DNA from: Methanolapillus africanus
GTDB taxonomy: Archaea > Halobacteriota > Methanosarcinia > Methanosarcinales > Methanosarcinaceae
Assembly (NCBI RefSeq): GCF_032714475.1
Contig: NZ_JAWDKD010000011.1
Coordinates: 1-64,000, forward strand
Length of the DNA: 64,000 nt
Direction of reading: 5' to 3'
Below the pieces are notes generated by a model. It searched no databases and was not told the origin of the DNA. It was given only the letters and a program-made list of their open reading frames with translations. The position numbers and the translations under genes are program-made. Shown here in pieces: positions 28,131-36,515 of this stretch; within the stretch, counting starts at the first letter, position 1; the number at the start of each line of letters is the position of its first letter.

Positions 28131-28331
28131 ATTTTTGTTTGATAATTGCCGAATTTTTAATATTTTTTAACCAATTTTATTAAATTATGTATATAAACAA
28201 AATATTATATATTTTTTTGGAGTATTCTATTGTGTGATATTTTCTTCATTCATTTATGGAGAAATATTCAGGAATCCTTTTTCGTGTTTTCCGATTCTTT
28301 TCCTTAAAAACGTACAACGGAGGAATATGTT

Positions 28332-30086
28332 ATGTCAATTTCAAAAACAGAAAATTCAAACTCAAATTTCCGGCATTATTCAGCAATTTTCAAATTACTT
28401 GTGTTTCTTCTGATTTCGCTTTTTCTTTTGGCGCCCGTGCCGTCCGCGGCGACCGTTTCGGAAACTCCTGTGACGATTCAAGACCCAAATTTGGAAGTGG
28501 CCGTTTTTGCGGCTGTCGGTAAAGATATCATGTCAGAAACGTTGTATGACACGGACTTGGCCGGATTAACCAGGCTATCGGCTTATTCTCTCAATATTCA
28601 AGATTTATCCGGGCTTGAACATGCCGTCAATTTGGAATATTTAGACTTAGGCAACAACAATATTTCTGATCTTTCGGCTTTAAGAGGCATGGTCAAAATG
28701 GAAACACTGATGCTGCCGGATAATCAAATCTCTGATATTTCCGAATTGAGTGGGTTGACCAATTTGACGGAATTAAGGCTGTATGAAAACAATATTTCCG
28801 ACGTTTCCGCTCTTTCCGGCATGGTTAATATGACTTATTTAGACATCAGCGGGAATAATATTTCCAATATTGATTCCCTTTCCGGTTTGACAAATCTGAC
28901 CAAACTGACGCTTTCCAGAAACAATATCTCAGATATTTCCGCTCTGGAAGACATGACTAATATGACTGAACTGAGTATTTATGAAAACAATATTTCCGAC
29001 ATTTCAAATTTAAGCAACATGGATGATTTGAAATATTTGGATTTGGGCGACAACAATATCGTTGAAATTTCATCGTTGTCCGGTCTCACGAATTTAAACA
29101 ACCTCTATTTGACAAACAATTCCGTTGTCGACGTTTCTCCCTTAGCCGGTTTGACCAATTTGAAGAAACTTGAATTGTTTGGCAACAATGATATCTCTGA
29201 TATCAATGCCTTGTCGGCTCTCAAAGGTTTAACTTATCTGGATTTGTCCGGTAAGAAAATCACCGATGTTTCACCGTTAAGCAGCCTGACCGATTTGGAA
29301 CAATTGCATTTGCACAACAACAGTATTTCAGATATTTCTGATTTGGCCGGTCTGAGCAATCTGACAATTCTGACGTTGTCGCAAAATCCGATTGCTGATG
29401 TTTCCTCTTTGAACAGTCTTTCCGCTTTGGAATTTTTGGTTTTGAACGACAATCCGGCTTATCAGAGTCAGCTGACGGATTTGCCAAGTTCGGCGATTTT
29501 GGTTTTGTCCAACGATTCCATTGAATCTGCCGGCACTTGGGGCGGTTACTATTATGTCAAAATTTTAGCGCCGATAACGATCGGCGAGCCTGCTCAACTC
29601 AAAAATCCGGCTTACAATGATTCCGGTGCTGTTCTTCTGCCGGTGGGCGGCACGATTACCGGCAACGGGGTTTACGATGACATCACAAACACGGTGACTT
29701 GGACTTATCAAGATTACGCGTCGGAAGACAATTATGTGGCATACAAGGCCGGCGGTTCCGGTCTCGTGTCGATTGAATATTTGTTGGTTCCAAAAAAACC
29801 GGTTTCCGATAGCGGTGGATTCGGCAGCGCCATGGTGGTGGAAACCGTGCCGAAATCCGATCCGGTAACGGAACCTGCGCCGTCAACACCGTCAACGCCG
29901 GCACCGACACCAACGACGCCGACGCAGCCCTCTTCACAATCGCCGCAAAATGAATCGGCAAATAATTTGGGCAGCACGTCTTCAGGCGGTTTGACGACAA
30001 CCGGTTGGGCTTTGATTATCGCAGGATCTGTCGGCGGGATTGCTTTGATCGGCGGCGCTTATTGGTTCTTTATGAAAAAGAAATAA
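28332..30086 (+). CDS. Leucine-rich-repeat surface protein, 584 aa
   Basis: GGAGG lies 8 bases before the ATG. Residues ~14-38 form the signal peptide (LLVFLLISLFLLAPVPSAA). About 13 internalin-like 22-residue LRRs run from residue ~75 to ~365, with the pattern NLTxLxLxxNNISDISALSGLT. A short beta domain, the box GGFGSAMVV, a Pro/Thr/Ser stalk (TPAPTPTTPTQ) and a C-terminal GWALII helix with KKK tail follow. The box and anchor match the Ig-type surface proteins at 2-18 kb. Predicted exported, wall- or membrane-anchored protein-interaction scaffold. It sits inside the ribosomal cluster, between two copies of the dispersed GC element. Confidence 0.9.
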   Translation: MSISKTENSNSNFRHYSAIFKLLVFLLISLFLLAPVPSAATVSETPVTIQDPNLEVAVFAAVGKDIMSETLYDTDLAGLTRLSAYSLNIQDLSGLEHAVNLEYLDLGNNNISDLSALRGMVKMETLMLPDNQISDISELSGLTNLTELRLYENNISDVSALSGMVNMTYLDISGNNISNIDSLSGLTNLTKLTLSRNNISDISALEDMTNMTELSIYENNISDISNLSNMDDLKYLDLGDNNIVEISSLSGLTNLNNLYLTNNSVVDVSPLAGLTNLKKLELFGNNDISDINALSALKGLTYLDLSGKKITDVSPLSSLTDLEQLHLHNNSISDISDLAGLSNLTILTLSQNPIADVSSLNSLSALEFLVLNDNPAYQSQLTDLPSSAILVLSNDSIESAGTWGGYYYVKILAPITIGEPAQLKNPAYNDSGAVLLPVGGTITGNGVYDDITNTVTWTYQDYASEDNYVAYKAGGSGLVSIEYLLVPKKPVSDSGGFGSAMVVETVPKSDPVTEPAPSTPSTPAPTPTTPTQPSSQSPQNESANNLGSTSSGGLTTTGWALIIAGSVGGIALIGGAYWFFMKKK

Positions 30087-30106
30087 TTCGAAAAAATGCA
30101 TTCAAT

Positions 30107-30138
30107 CCGTTTTGACATCGTCAAAACGGTTTTTTTTA
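30107..30138 (+). terminator. Terminator of the 584-aa LRR gene
   Basis: Perfect arms CCGTTTTGAC and GTCAAAACGG with loop ATC, followed by TTTTTTTT, 20 bases after the stop codon. Confidence 0.85.
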
Positions 30139-30143
30139 TTTTT

Positions 30144-30214
30144 GGCGCGGCGGCCGGCGCGCGCGTTATGGCATTCGTTTTTCATGTTTCGTCCAAAACA
30201 GTGGGTGCTTTTCA
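30144..30214 (+). repeat. Dispersed 3'-flanking GC element, copy 2
   Basis: Core GCGCGCGTTATGGCATTCG followed by TTTTTC, TCGTCCAAAACA and TGCTTTTC. It lies immediately after the terminator of the LRR gene, same orientation. Confidence 0.8.
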
Positions 30215-30364
30215 TTTCTCTTCATTTATATTTTTGTTTTTCATCTTTTTTTATTTGACGATTCCCGTTTTTATTTTAACAATGTTTAAATATTATCTTT
30301 GCCATTTATATATAATCGGCCGGATGAGTGACCCGGTCTTTGAGTAACTTTTTGGTGGAAAAAT

Positions 30365-31498
30365 ATGTTGACAAACACGTTTCGTAAATTATCCGTTTTC
30401 CTTTTGATTTCTTTGATTCTTTTGGCGTTGACGCCGTCGGCGCTGGCTGACGACACGTTGGTTAACGTTCCCGACGCCAATTTGAAAAAAGCGATCAACA
30501 CGCAGCTGAACCTTGACGCCAACCATTCTTTGACGGTTTCGGACATGGCCAATTTAACCTCATTGGTGGCGCAGTCGGCCGAGATTTCAAATTTGACCGG
30601 ACTCGAATATGCGGTCAATTTGCAGTCTCTTTATTTGAACAAAAATGAAATTTCCGACATTTCCGCGCTTGCAAACTTGACAAATCTGTCCGTTCTGGAT
30701 TTGGGCGGCAACAACATTTCAAACATTTCCGCGGTTTCAGGGTTAACGAAGCTTGAATATCTTTATGTGAACGATAACAAGATTTCCAACGTTTCGCCGG
30801 CGGAGAATCTTCTGAACTTGAAAGAGCTTTACATCAACAACAACAGCGTGTCCAATATTTCCGTTTTGTATAATTTGACCAATATGGAAGCGCTTTCCAT
30901 CGCCAAAAATCCGATTTTTGACGTTTCCGTCCTTAAAAATATGGGCGGCATGACGACGCTGGACATTTCAGACACGGTTGTTCAGGACGCCCGTCCGATT
31001 TACGATTTGAATTTGAAAATCTTGTCCATTTCCTTTGACCAAAAACCGGTTGTAAACATGTCGGAAATTGAGACGCTGGACCTCTTGTTCATTTCGGACG
31101 ATCCGGTTTATTACATTGATTTGGAAGACGACGTCATCACTTTCACGAAAACAATTCCGGCCGGCTCCGTTTTGTCTGTTGACAATCCGGCATTCTATCC
31201 GGACGGACACCCGATTCCGCCGAAAAACGGATCCATCAGCAACGGCGGAACGTACAACGCCGCCACGAACACCATCACTTGGGAAAGCCTGGATTCCGTA
31301 TCCAGCGTCAAGTTCAGTTTCGATAACGAATACGAACCCGGGTTCTCAGGATCGGTCGTTTACGAATTGTCGTTCTCAAGCGCTGAAAGCAGCGGTTTGT
31401 CGACAACAACTTGGGTATTGGTTATCGTCGCGATCGTTTTGATCATCTTGATTGCCGGCGGCGTTTACTTGTATTCGTCGAAAAAGAAGAATCAATAA
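30365..31498 (+). CDS. Leucine-rich-repeat surface protein, 377 aa
   Basis: GGTGG lies 8 bases before the ATG. Residues 1-28 are a signal peptide (MLTNTFRKLSVFLLISLILLAL...ALA). Six to seven 22-residue SDS22/internalin-type LRRs (NLSVLDLGGNNISNISAVSGLT) span residues ~60-215. A beta domain shared with the upstream LRR gene (PAFYPDGHPIPPKNGSISNGGTYN versus PAYNDSGAVLLPVGGTITGNGVYD) follows, then a C-terminal TTTWVLVI helix and KKKNQ tail. Unlike its relatives it has no GGxGxAxVI box and almost no stalk. It is a paralogue of the 584-residue gene, with which it forms a pair. Confidence 0.9.
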   Translation: MLTNTFRKLSVFLLISLILLALTPSALADDTLVNVPDANLKKAINTQLNLDANHSLTVSDMANLTSLVAQSAEISNLTGLEYAVNLQSLYLNKNEISDISALANLTNLSVLDLGGNNISNISAVSGLTKLEYLYVNDNKISNVSPAENLLNLKELYINNNSVSNISVLYNLTNMEALSIAKNPIFDVSVLKNMGGMTTLDISDTVVQDARPIYDLNLKILSISFDQKPVVNMSEIETLDLLFISDDPVYYIDLEDDVITFTKTIPAGSVLSVDNPAFYPDGHPIPPKNGSISNGGTYNAATNTITWESLDSVSSVKFSFDNEYEPGFSGSVVYELSFSSAESSGLSTTTWVLVIVAIVLIILIAGGVYLYSSKKKNQ

Positions 31499-31513
31499 AT
31501 CGATTCAAGTAAA

Positions 31514-31582
31514 AAGGTAAAACCCGTTCAACAAGTTTTACCTTCTTTATTTTTATTTTTTTTTTTTTTTTTTTTTTTTTGT
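31514..31582 (+). terminator. Terminator of the 377-aa LRR gene with long T tract
   Basis: Perfect arms AAGGTAAAAC (31514-31523) and GTTTTACCTT (31535-31544), then T-rich sequence including an uninterrupted run of more than 20 T ending at 31580. Confidence 0.85.
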
Positions 31583-31587
31583 TTTTT

Positions 31588-31650
31588 GCGCACGCCGCCG
31601 CGCGCGTTATGACGATCACTTTGGGTGATTCGTCAAAAATGAGTTTTTCA
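31588..31650 (+). repeat. Dispersed 3'-flanking GC element, copy 3
   Basis: Core CGCGCGTTATGACGATCAC, then TTGGGTGATTCGTCAAAAA and GAGTTTTTC. It directly follows the T tract of the LRR gene terminator. Confidence 0.85.
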
Positions 31651-31672
31651 TTTTTATGTTTCTCAATTGCAA

Positions 31673-32095
31673 TCATTGCATTTTTCCATCGTCCAAGCTG
31701 AGCTGCCACTGGATTCCGAATTTGTCCGTGACCATGCCGTACGATTCGCTCCAAAACGTTTTTTGGAGTTCCATCTCAACTTTTCCGCCGGCTTTCAGGT
31801 CGTTGAAGAGCTTTTCAATTCTTTTCTTGTCTGTGGAACCGTATGTCAAACTGATATTGTTTCCGGCGACAAAAGGCATTCCGGGCATGGTGTCCGAAAA
31901 CATCAGATTGTGCCCATCGATGTTTAAAAATGTGTAAACGATGCGCTTTTTGACGTCGTCGTCCATCGGAAAGTCCGGATTCGGCATGTCGCCGAACGTC
32001 ATCATTTGTTGCTTTTCGACGCCGAATGTTTTTGCATAAAATTCGACTGCTTCGCGGCAGTTTCCGTTAAAATTGATGAAGGCTTGCAGAACCAT
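31673..32095 (-). CDS. VOC-superfamily (PhnB-like) protein
   Basis: 140 residues from MVLQAFINFNGNCREAVEFYAKTFG. The pattern of a PhnB/3-demethylubiquinone-methyltransferase-like VOC protein is clear: NGNCREAVEFY near the start, MFSDTMPG in the middle, and a C-terminal YGMVTDKFGIQWQLS strand. The ATG at 32095 is preferred; upstream extension would need TTG (32132). Small VOC proteins of this type have no settled function; some bind small molecules or antibiotics. Convergent with the LRR gene, and part of the insert in the ribosomal cluster. Confidence 0.8.
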   Translation of the reverse strand: MVLQAFINFNGNCREAVEFYAKTFGVEKQQMMTFGDMPNPDFPMDDDVKKRIVYTFLNIDGHNLMFSDTMPGMPFVAGNNISLTYGSTDKKRIEKLFNDLKAGGKVEMELQKTFWSESYGMVTDKFGIQWQLSLDDGKMQ

Positions 32096-32280
32096 TTTCA
32101 CACGCTCTTGGATTTCAATTGAAATTGTGTTCAAAATTAATCATTTTGACACGCTGATATTATCCTCAAAATATTATAAATAATCTGTCGAACGGAAAAT
32201 GATAAGATGAAATCAAAAAAGAGAAAGAAATCAAAAAGAGAAAAAATTGCCGTTTCCGGCAATTTTGTTGAGTATTTAAG

Positions 32281-33222
32281 TTACTTTCTGTATCTTTTTC
32301 CGACAACAATTGCCGCAAGTCCGAGAATGGCAGCGGTTAAGAAGAAGGAAAAACCGGGAGTTTCGTTTGCGGAAATTCTGGACTCCGCAGATTCAACATC
32401 CCACTCAATAGATTTAGTCGCTTCAGTGTTTATAAGATATGTAAGTTCACTCAATAAAACTTCCAACTCATCAATAGTTCCTTCCATTTCGATATTGAAT
32501 TCTTTTTTATCTTCAATCCATTCATTTTTGTTTGTTCGGTAGTAGTTTGAATTGTCAATAAATATATCATAGAACGCGTTCATTTGATTGACAGCGTTTT
32601 TAAAATCATCCATAAATTCATTTCCGATATCGATCGCTTTTTGATATTGGTCGCTTATTTTTTTTGCATTTTCATACGACTTGTTACCACCGACCACATC
32701 TTTTTCAATTTTAATTGTTTCCTCATCAATTTGATTCATTTTTTGAAAATCAGCTTCTAATTTTGAGAAAGAACTGATTAATCCTTTTACCTTTTCTTCA
32801 TCTTCTGTTTTCAAATATGGAAGCAGTCTCTTCATTGTTTGTCCAATTGATCCAAACTCTTGTTCATCTTTTTTTGATTCCGTTAAATTTGAAATATCGC
32901 TGGCGACAGAATCAGATGTTATATCTTGCAGCATAAAATGTGTAAATACAATTTTTCGAATGGTGTCAGTATCTTTAACAATCGTTCCATCTTCTCCGTT
33001 TACAACCAAAGTTCCTGTTTGCGTATCGTTTGTTGTAAAACTAATGTAGTAATAAGGGCGCCCTTCGTAAGTGTATGGTCCGTATGCATACGAAAGTTCT
33101 CCATCATGCTGATATGGTTTAGCGGCTTCAGCTGCTTGGAATTGGCTGATCGCGCCAAAAGCAGGTGTTATCAATATTAAAATTAAAAGTAAAGAAAGAA
33201 TTCCCATCATTATTTTTTTCAT
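32281..33222 (-). CDS. Secreted protein with PGF-CTERM-type C-terminus, 313 aa
   Basis: A signal peptide (MKKIMMGILSLLLILILITPAFG) is followed by a PepSY-like segment (YYYISFTTNDTQTGTLVVNGEDG, about 56-78) and a long helical, charged middle (about 110-250) likely to form coiled coils. The C-terminus TPGFSFFLTAAILGLAAIVV then GKRYRK fits the PGF-CTERM sorting signal processed by archaeosortase A. This anchor type differs from the PWxW/KKK tails of the other surface proteins here. No named family was recognised for the middle region. Confidence 0.8.
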   Translation of the reverse strand: MKKIMMGILSLLLILILITPAFGAISQFQAAEAAKPYQHDGELSYAYGPYTYEGRPYYYISFTTNDTQTGTLVVNGEDGTIVKDTDTIRKIVFTHFMLQDITSDSVASDISNLTESKKDEQEFGSIGQTMKRLLPYLKTEDEEKVKGLISSFSKLEADFQKMNQIDEETIKIEKDVVGGNKSYENAKKISDQYQKAIDIGNEFMDDFKNAVNQMNAFYDIFIDNSNYYRTNKNEWIEDKKEFNIEMEGTIDELEVLLSELTYLINTEATKSIEWDVESAESRISANETPGFSFFLTAAILGLAAIVVGKRYRK

Positions 33223-33490
33223 AGTCTAAAACCCACAATTATTATATTATTTCAAAAATAAAATATTTAATTTCAAACACGAATTATTTTTAAGTGTTTA
33301 AAATTAAACATATTTTTTGGAATCACTTCTATATTAATTCATTGGCATCCGGCAACGATAACTCAATTAAAATTGATTTGAATACAATCAATTTTGATAA
33401 AATGAAATCAATCATGAACAAAAACAAATTTTCCGCACTTTTCACATTTGTATTCCAAACTCGACACGCTCATTTTTCCCCGGCAATTCA

Positions 33491-33667
33491 TTATTTGAAC
33501 GGGCCTCCGCAAAACATACAATTTTGTTCGCCCAGATAGCTGCGGTTCCCGCATTCCTTGCATTTTTTAAGCGGCGTTTTCAATATTTCGGCCAAAGCAA
33601 TGCCGCCGGTCATCCCGAGAAAAATAATGATTATGTTTGCAAAAATATTTTCCAATTGAATATTCAT
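33491..33667 (-). CDS. Small membrane protein with zinc ribbon, 58 aa
   Basis: A short gene: MNIQLENIFANIIIIFLGMT...CKECGNRSYLGEQNCMFCGGPFK. AAAGGAGT lies 7 bases before the ATG at 33667, a strong ribosome binding site. One N-terminal hydrophobic helix (residues ~8-28) is followed by two CxxC pairs (CKEC and CMFC) forming a zinc-ribbon knuckle. Predicted membrane-tethered zinc-ribbon protein; function unknown. It precedes the restart of the ribosomal cluster in the opposite direction. Confidence 0.75.
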   Translation of the reverse strand: MNIQLENIFANIIIIFLGMTGGIALAEILKTPLKKCKECGNRSYLGEQNCMFCGGPFK

Positions 33668-33848
33668 TGTTTTACTCCTTTGTTTTCCTTTTGTTTTCCT
33701 TTTTTCGATCTTTGATCATTTCTGTTTTCTTCTTTTTATTTTTGAAAATAATATCTATTTCAAGTTTATAAAACTTTGAAATTTATTTCAAAGAGTCATT
33801 TTTCTTTATTCTTTATATTTCTTCCGTCTTTTCGGATTTCAGAATCTT

Positions 33849-33857
33849 TATATAGAA
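33849..33857 (+). promoter_or_regulatory. TATA box for the rpl18 block
   Basis: TTTATATAG lies about 125 bases before the rpl18 ATG. The region 33668-33981 holds no gene. It supplies the separate promoter that rpl18-rps5-rpl30-rpl15 need after being cut off from rpl19e. Confidence 0.5.
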
Positions 33858-33981
33858 CTAATCTGTATATAGGAACCCTTTTGATAGGCGCCTTTTCGGT
33901 TCATATTTCTTTTTAAAATATGCCGATTGCTTATGAAAAGAAAAATCAATATTTTATACAAAAATTGTTGAGGAGCTAGTT

Positions 33982-34500
33982 ATGGCAACAGGACCAAGAT
34001 ATAAGGTTCCGATGAGAAGAAGAAGAGAGGGACGGACCAACTACCATTCCCGTCTTGCGCTTCTCCTTTCCAAAGAGAACCGTATCGTCGTGCGCAAAAG
34101 CACACGAAACATGCAAATTCAGCTTATAGCCCCAACACCGATCGGAGATGTCACCTATTCGTCTGCCATCTCAACCGAACTCGGAAAATACGGCTATAAC
34201 GGACCGACCGGAAACACAACCGCAGCGTACTTAACCGGCCTTTTATTCGGCCTGCGCACCCTCCAAAACGGATACGAATCCGGTATTTTGGACATCGGGC
34301 TTCACGCATCCACACCAGGATCCCGTGTTTATGCAGCTTTGAAAGGCATCGTTGACGCCGGCGTTGATGTTCCGCACGATGAATCCATTTTCCCCGCTGA
34401 TGAACGCATCCGCGGCGAAATTGCGGCCGAATACAATGGGTCGGACCTTCCCGCACAATTTGACGCGGCGGTCGAGAAGATTAATGCTGAGTTCAGGTGA
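33982..34500 (+). CDS. rpl18: 50S ribosomal protein L18 (uL18)
   Basis: 172 residues, archaeal/eukaryotic L5-like type, with ATGPRYKVPMRRRREGRTNYHSR and the 5S rRNA-binding core (AAYLTGLLFGLR, DIGLHASTPGSRVYAALKG). GAGGAG precedes the ATG. First gene of the second ribosomal block. Confidence 0.96.
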   Translation: MATGPRYKVPMRRRREGRTNYHSRLALLLSKENRIVVRKSTRNMQIQLIAPTPIGDVTYSSAISTELGKYGYNGPTGNTTAAYLTGLLFGLRTLQNGYESGILDIGLHASTPGSRVYAALKGIVDAGVDVPHDESIFPADERIRGEIAAEYNGSDLPAQFDAAVEKINAEFR

Positions 34501-34506
34501 TGAAAA

Positions 34507-35136
34507 ATGGCATATGAAGAAGCAGAATGGGTTCCGAAAACAAGACTTGGAAAACTTGTTGCGGACGGACAAATCACAACCATGGAAGACGCCATTAAGT
34601 CCCGCCTTCCGTTAAGAGAACCCCAAATTGTGGACATTCTTTTACCGGACTTGACGGACGAAGTTTTGGACATCAACATGGTTCAGAGAATGACTGACTC
34701 CGGACGGCGTGTCAAATTCAGAGCGACCGTCATCGTCGGAAACGGAAACGGTTACGTTGGCCTCGGCCAAGGTAAAGACGTTCAAGTCGGCAACGCGATC
34801 AAAAAAGCGATCGAAGCGGCCAAATTGAACATTCAGCACATCACCCGCGGCTGCGGTTCCTGGGAATGCGACTGCGGTAACGAACACACCGTTCCGTACG
34901 AAGCCACCGGTAAAATCGGCAGCGTCGTCGTGACATTGATTCCGGCCCCGCGCGGTCTCGGAATTGCCGCCGGAAACACCGCCAAAAAGGTGCTCGAAAA
35001 GGCAGGTATCCGCGACGTTTGGACCCAAACCGAAGGAACAACCCGTACAACGCTGAACTTCGCCAAAGCGACCTTCGTTGCTTTGAACAACGTCAGCACC
35101 ATGAGACTTCCGAAGAAAGGAAACGGAGGGGTCTAA
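34507..35136 (+). CDS. rps5: 30S ribosomal protein S5 (uS5)
   Basis: 209 residues with the S5 double-stranded-RNA-binding segment (VRFRAT-like VKFRATVIVGNGNGYVGLGQG, about 76-96) and C-terminal PAPRGLGIAAGNTAKKVLEKAGI. The insert CGSWECDCGNEH (about residues 116-127), with three Cys and one His, is the metal-binding loop seen in archaeal S5. It starts 6 bases after rpl18. Confidence 0.96.
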   Translation: MAYEEAEWVPKTRLGKLVADGQITTMEDAIKSRLPLREPQIVDILLPDLTDEVLDINMVQRMTDSGRRVKFRATVIVGNGNGYVGLGQGKDVQVGNAIKKAIEAAKLNIQHITRGCGSWECDCGNEHTVPYEATGKIGSVVVTLIPAPRGLGIAAGNTAKKVLEKAGIRDVWTQTEGTTRTTLNFAKATFVALNNVSTMRLPKKGNGGV

Positions 35137-35138
35137 AC

Positions 35139-35600
35139 ATGTATGCAATTATCAGAATGAGAGGATGCGTCGGCGTCAGAGACACCATTGAAGACACGCT
35201 TCGCATGCTTCGCTTAAACAAAGTGAACCACTGCGTTTTCCTTCCGGAAAACGACGTCTACAAAGGCATGATCCAAAAATCCAAAGACTACATCGCTTTT
35301 GGAACTGTGACAGCCGATCAAGTCGCCGAGATTTTCGAAACCCGCGGCCGGCTTGAAGGTGGAGAACGCTTGACCGACGCTTACGTCGCCGAAAACACCC
35401 CGTACGGTTCGATCAAAGAACTCGCGGAAGCATTTGTCGACGGCAAAATCGCGCTCAAAGACGTTCCGATGATGAAGCCGGTTTTCAGACTTCACCCGCC
35501 GAGAAAAGGACACGCCGGTATGAAGAGAACCGTCCAGCAGGGCGGCGTTCTCGGAAACCACGGCGAAGAAATTGCTGTTCTTTTGCACAAAATGAGGTAA
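35139..35600 (+). CDS. rpl30: 50S ribosomal protein L30 (uL30)
   Basis: 153 residues from MYAIIRMRGCVGVRDTIEDTLRMLRL, the long archaeal/eukaryotic L7-like form. GGAGGGG precedes the ATG at 35139; the longer open frame upstream overlaps rps5. The C-terminal RLHPPRKGHAGMKRT is conserved. Confidence 0.95.
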   Translation: MYAIIRMRGCVGVRDTIEDTLRMLRLNKVNHCVFLPENDVYKGMIQKSKDYIAFGTVTADQVAEIFETRGRLEGGERLTDAYVAENTPYGSIKELAEAFVDGKIALKDVPMMKPVFRLHPPRKGHAGMKRTVQQGGVLGNHGEEIAVLLHKMR

Positions 35601-35610
35601 GGTGGAAAAC

Positions 35611-36105
35611 ATGGGACACATCAGAACTAAAAAGTACAGAGGATCACGCACCTGCGGCGGCGGTACTCACAAAAACAGAAGAGGAGCCGGAAACCGCGGA
35701 GGCCGCGGACACGCCGGCGGCAACGCCCACCACTTTATCCGCGCCATGCGCGAAGGATACAGACCCGGCTACATCTACAAAGGATTCACCCGCCCGAAAG
35801 CGGTTGTTGACCCGGTCTTCATCGTCAACGTCGGTGAACTCGATGAACTCGTCGCTTTCCTTCACGAAGCGGAAGCCGACTACATCGCGCTTGACGGCGA
35901 CACCTTTGTCGTCGACTTGTACAGCATCGGCATCGACAAAGTTTTGGGAACCGGCCGTGTGACCAGAAAGATGATTGTCAAAGCAGAATCCTTCTCTGAA
36001 TCCGCTCGCGAGAAAATCGAAGCGGCCGGCGGAGAATGCATCGAAGTCGACGGTTGCGAATGCGACTGCGACGGTGAATGCGACTGCGAAGAAGACGAAG
36101 AATAA
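35611..36105 (+). CDS. rpl15: 50S ribosomal protein L15 (uL15) with Cys-rich acidic tail
   Basis: 164 residues from MGHIRTKKYRGSRTCGGG. The ATG at 35611 follows AGGTGG. The archaeal L15 core (THKNRRGAGNRGGRGHAGG, GYKGF-like YIYKGFTRP) is normal up to residue ~140. The last ~20 residues are unusual: CECDCDGECDCEEDEE, six cysteines mostly as CxC among acidic residues, which looks like a metal-binding tail. Confidence 0.95.
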   Translation: MGHIRTKKYRGSRTCGGGTHKNRRGAGNRGGRGHAGGNAHHFIRAMREGYRPGYIYKGFTRPKAVVDPVFIVNVGELDELVAFLHEAEADYIALDGDTFVVDLYSIGIDKVLGTGRVTRKMIVKAESFSESAREKIEAAGGECIEVDGCECDCDGECDCEEDEE

Positions 36106-36162
36106 ATTTGAAAACGTGTTGTTAAAACATGTTTCGAATTGTTTCGAATATGATTAATAAAT

Positions 36163-36195
36163 AAAGAAAGCCGGATCATCCCGCTTTCTTTTTTT
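36163..36195 (+). terminator. Terminator after rpl15
   Basis: The arms AAAGAAAGC (36163-36171) and GCTTTCTTT (36183-36191) run into TTTTT. This separates rpl15 from secY. Confidence 0.75.
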
Positions 36196-36515
36196 GTTAT
36201 GATTTTTCAAATCATTTTCGATCTGTTTTGAATTTTAGACGTTTTTCATGTTTTATTCATTTCAGTTTTCGTTCCGTTTTCGTTGTGACCGGTATTATTT
36301 TTATAAATATCGGACTCATACAATAATTTATTAATACTATTAACCGTTATCACTTACAGCATCAATTTGCGGTTTTAAGATTCATTCAAATTATTTCGAT
36401 TTAATTTCGGGTTTATCTTGGCGCTTACTATTGATTATTTATGTTATCTTATTGATTTATTCATTTAATTGATGAAATTGAGTCTATCTTCTATTTCAAA
36501 GTCAGGTGTATTCGA
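36196..36515. promoter_or_regulatory. Intergenic region carrying the secY promoter
   Basis: A/T-rich, no gene. TTTATAAATA at 36299-36308 is a good TATA box candidate, giving a leader of roughly 190 bases. Further A/T tracts near 36440-36460 could be an alternative promoter. Confidence 0.4.
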
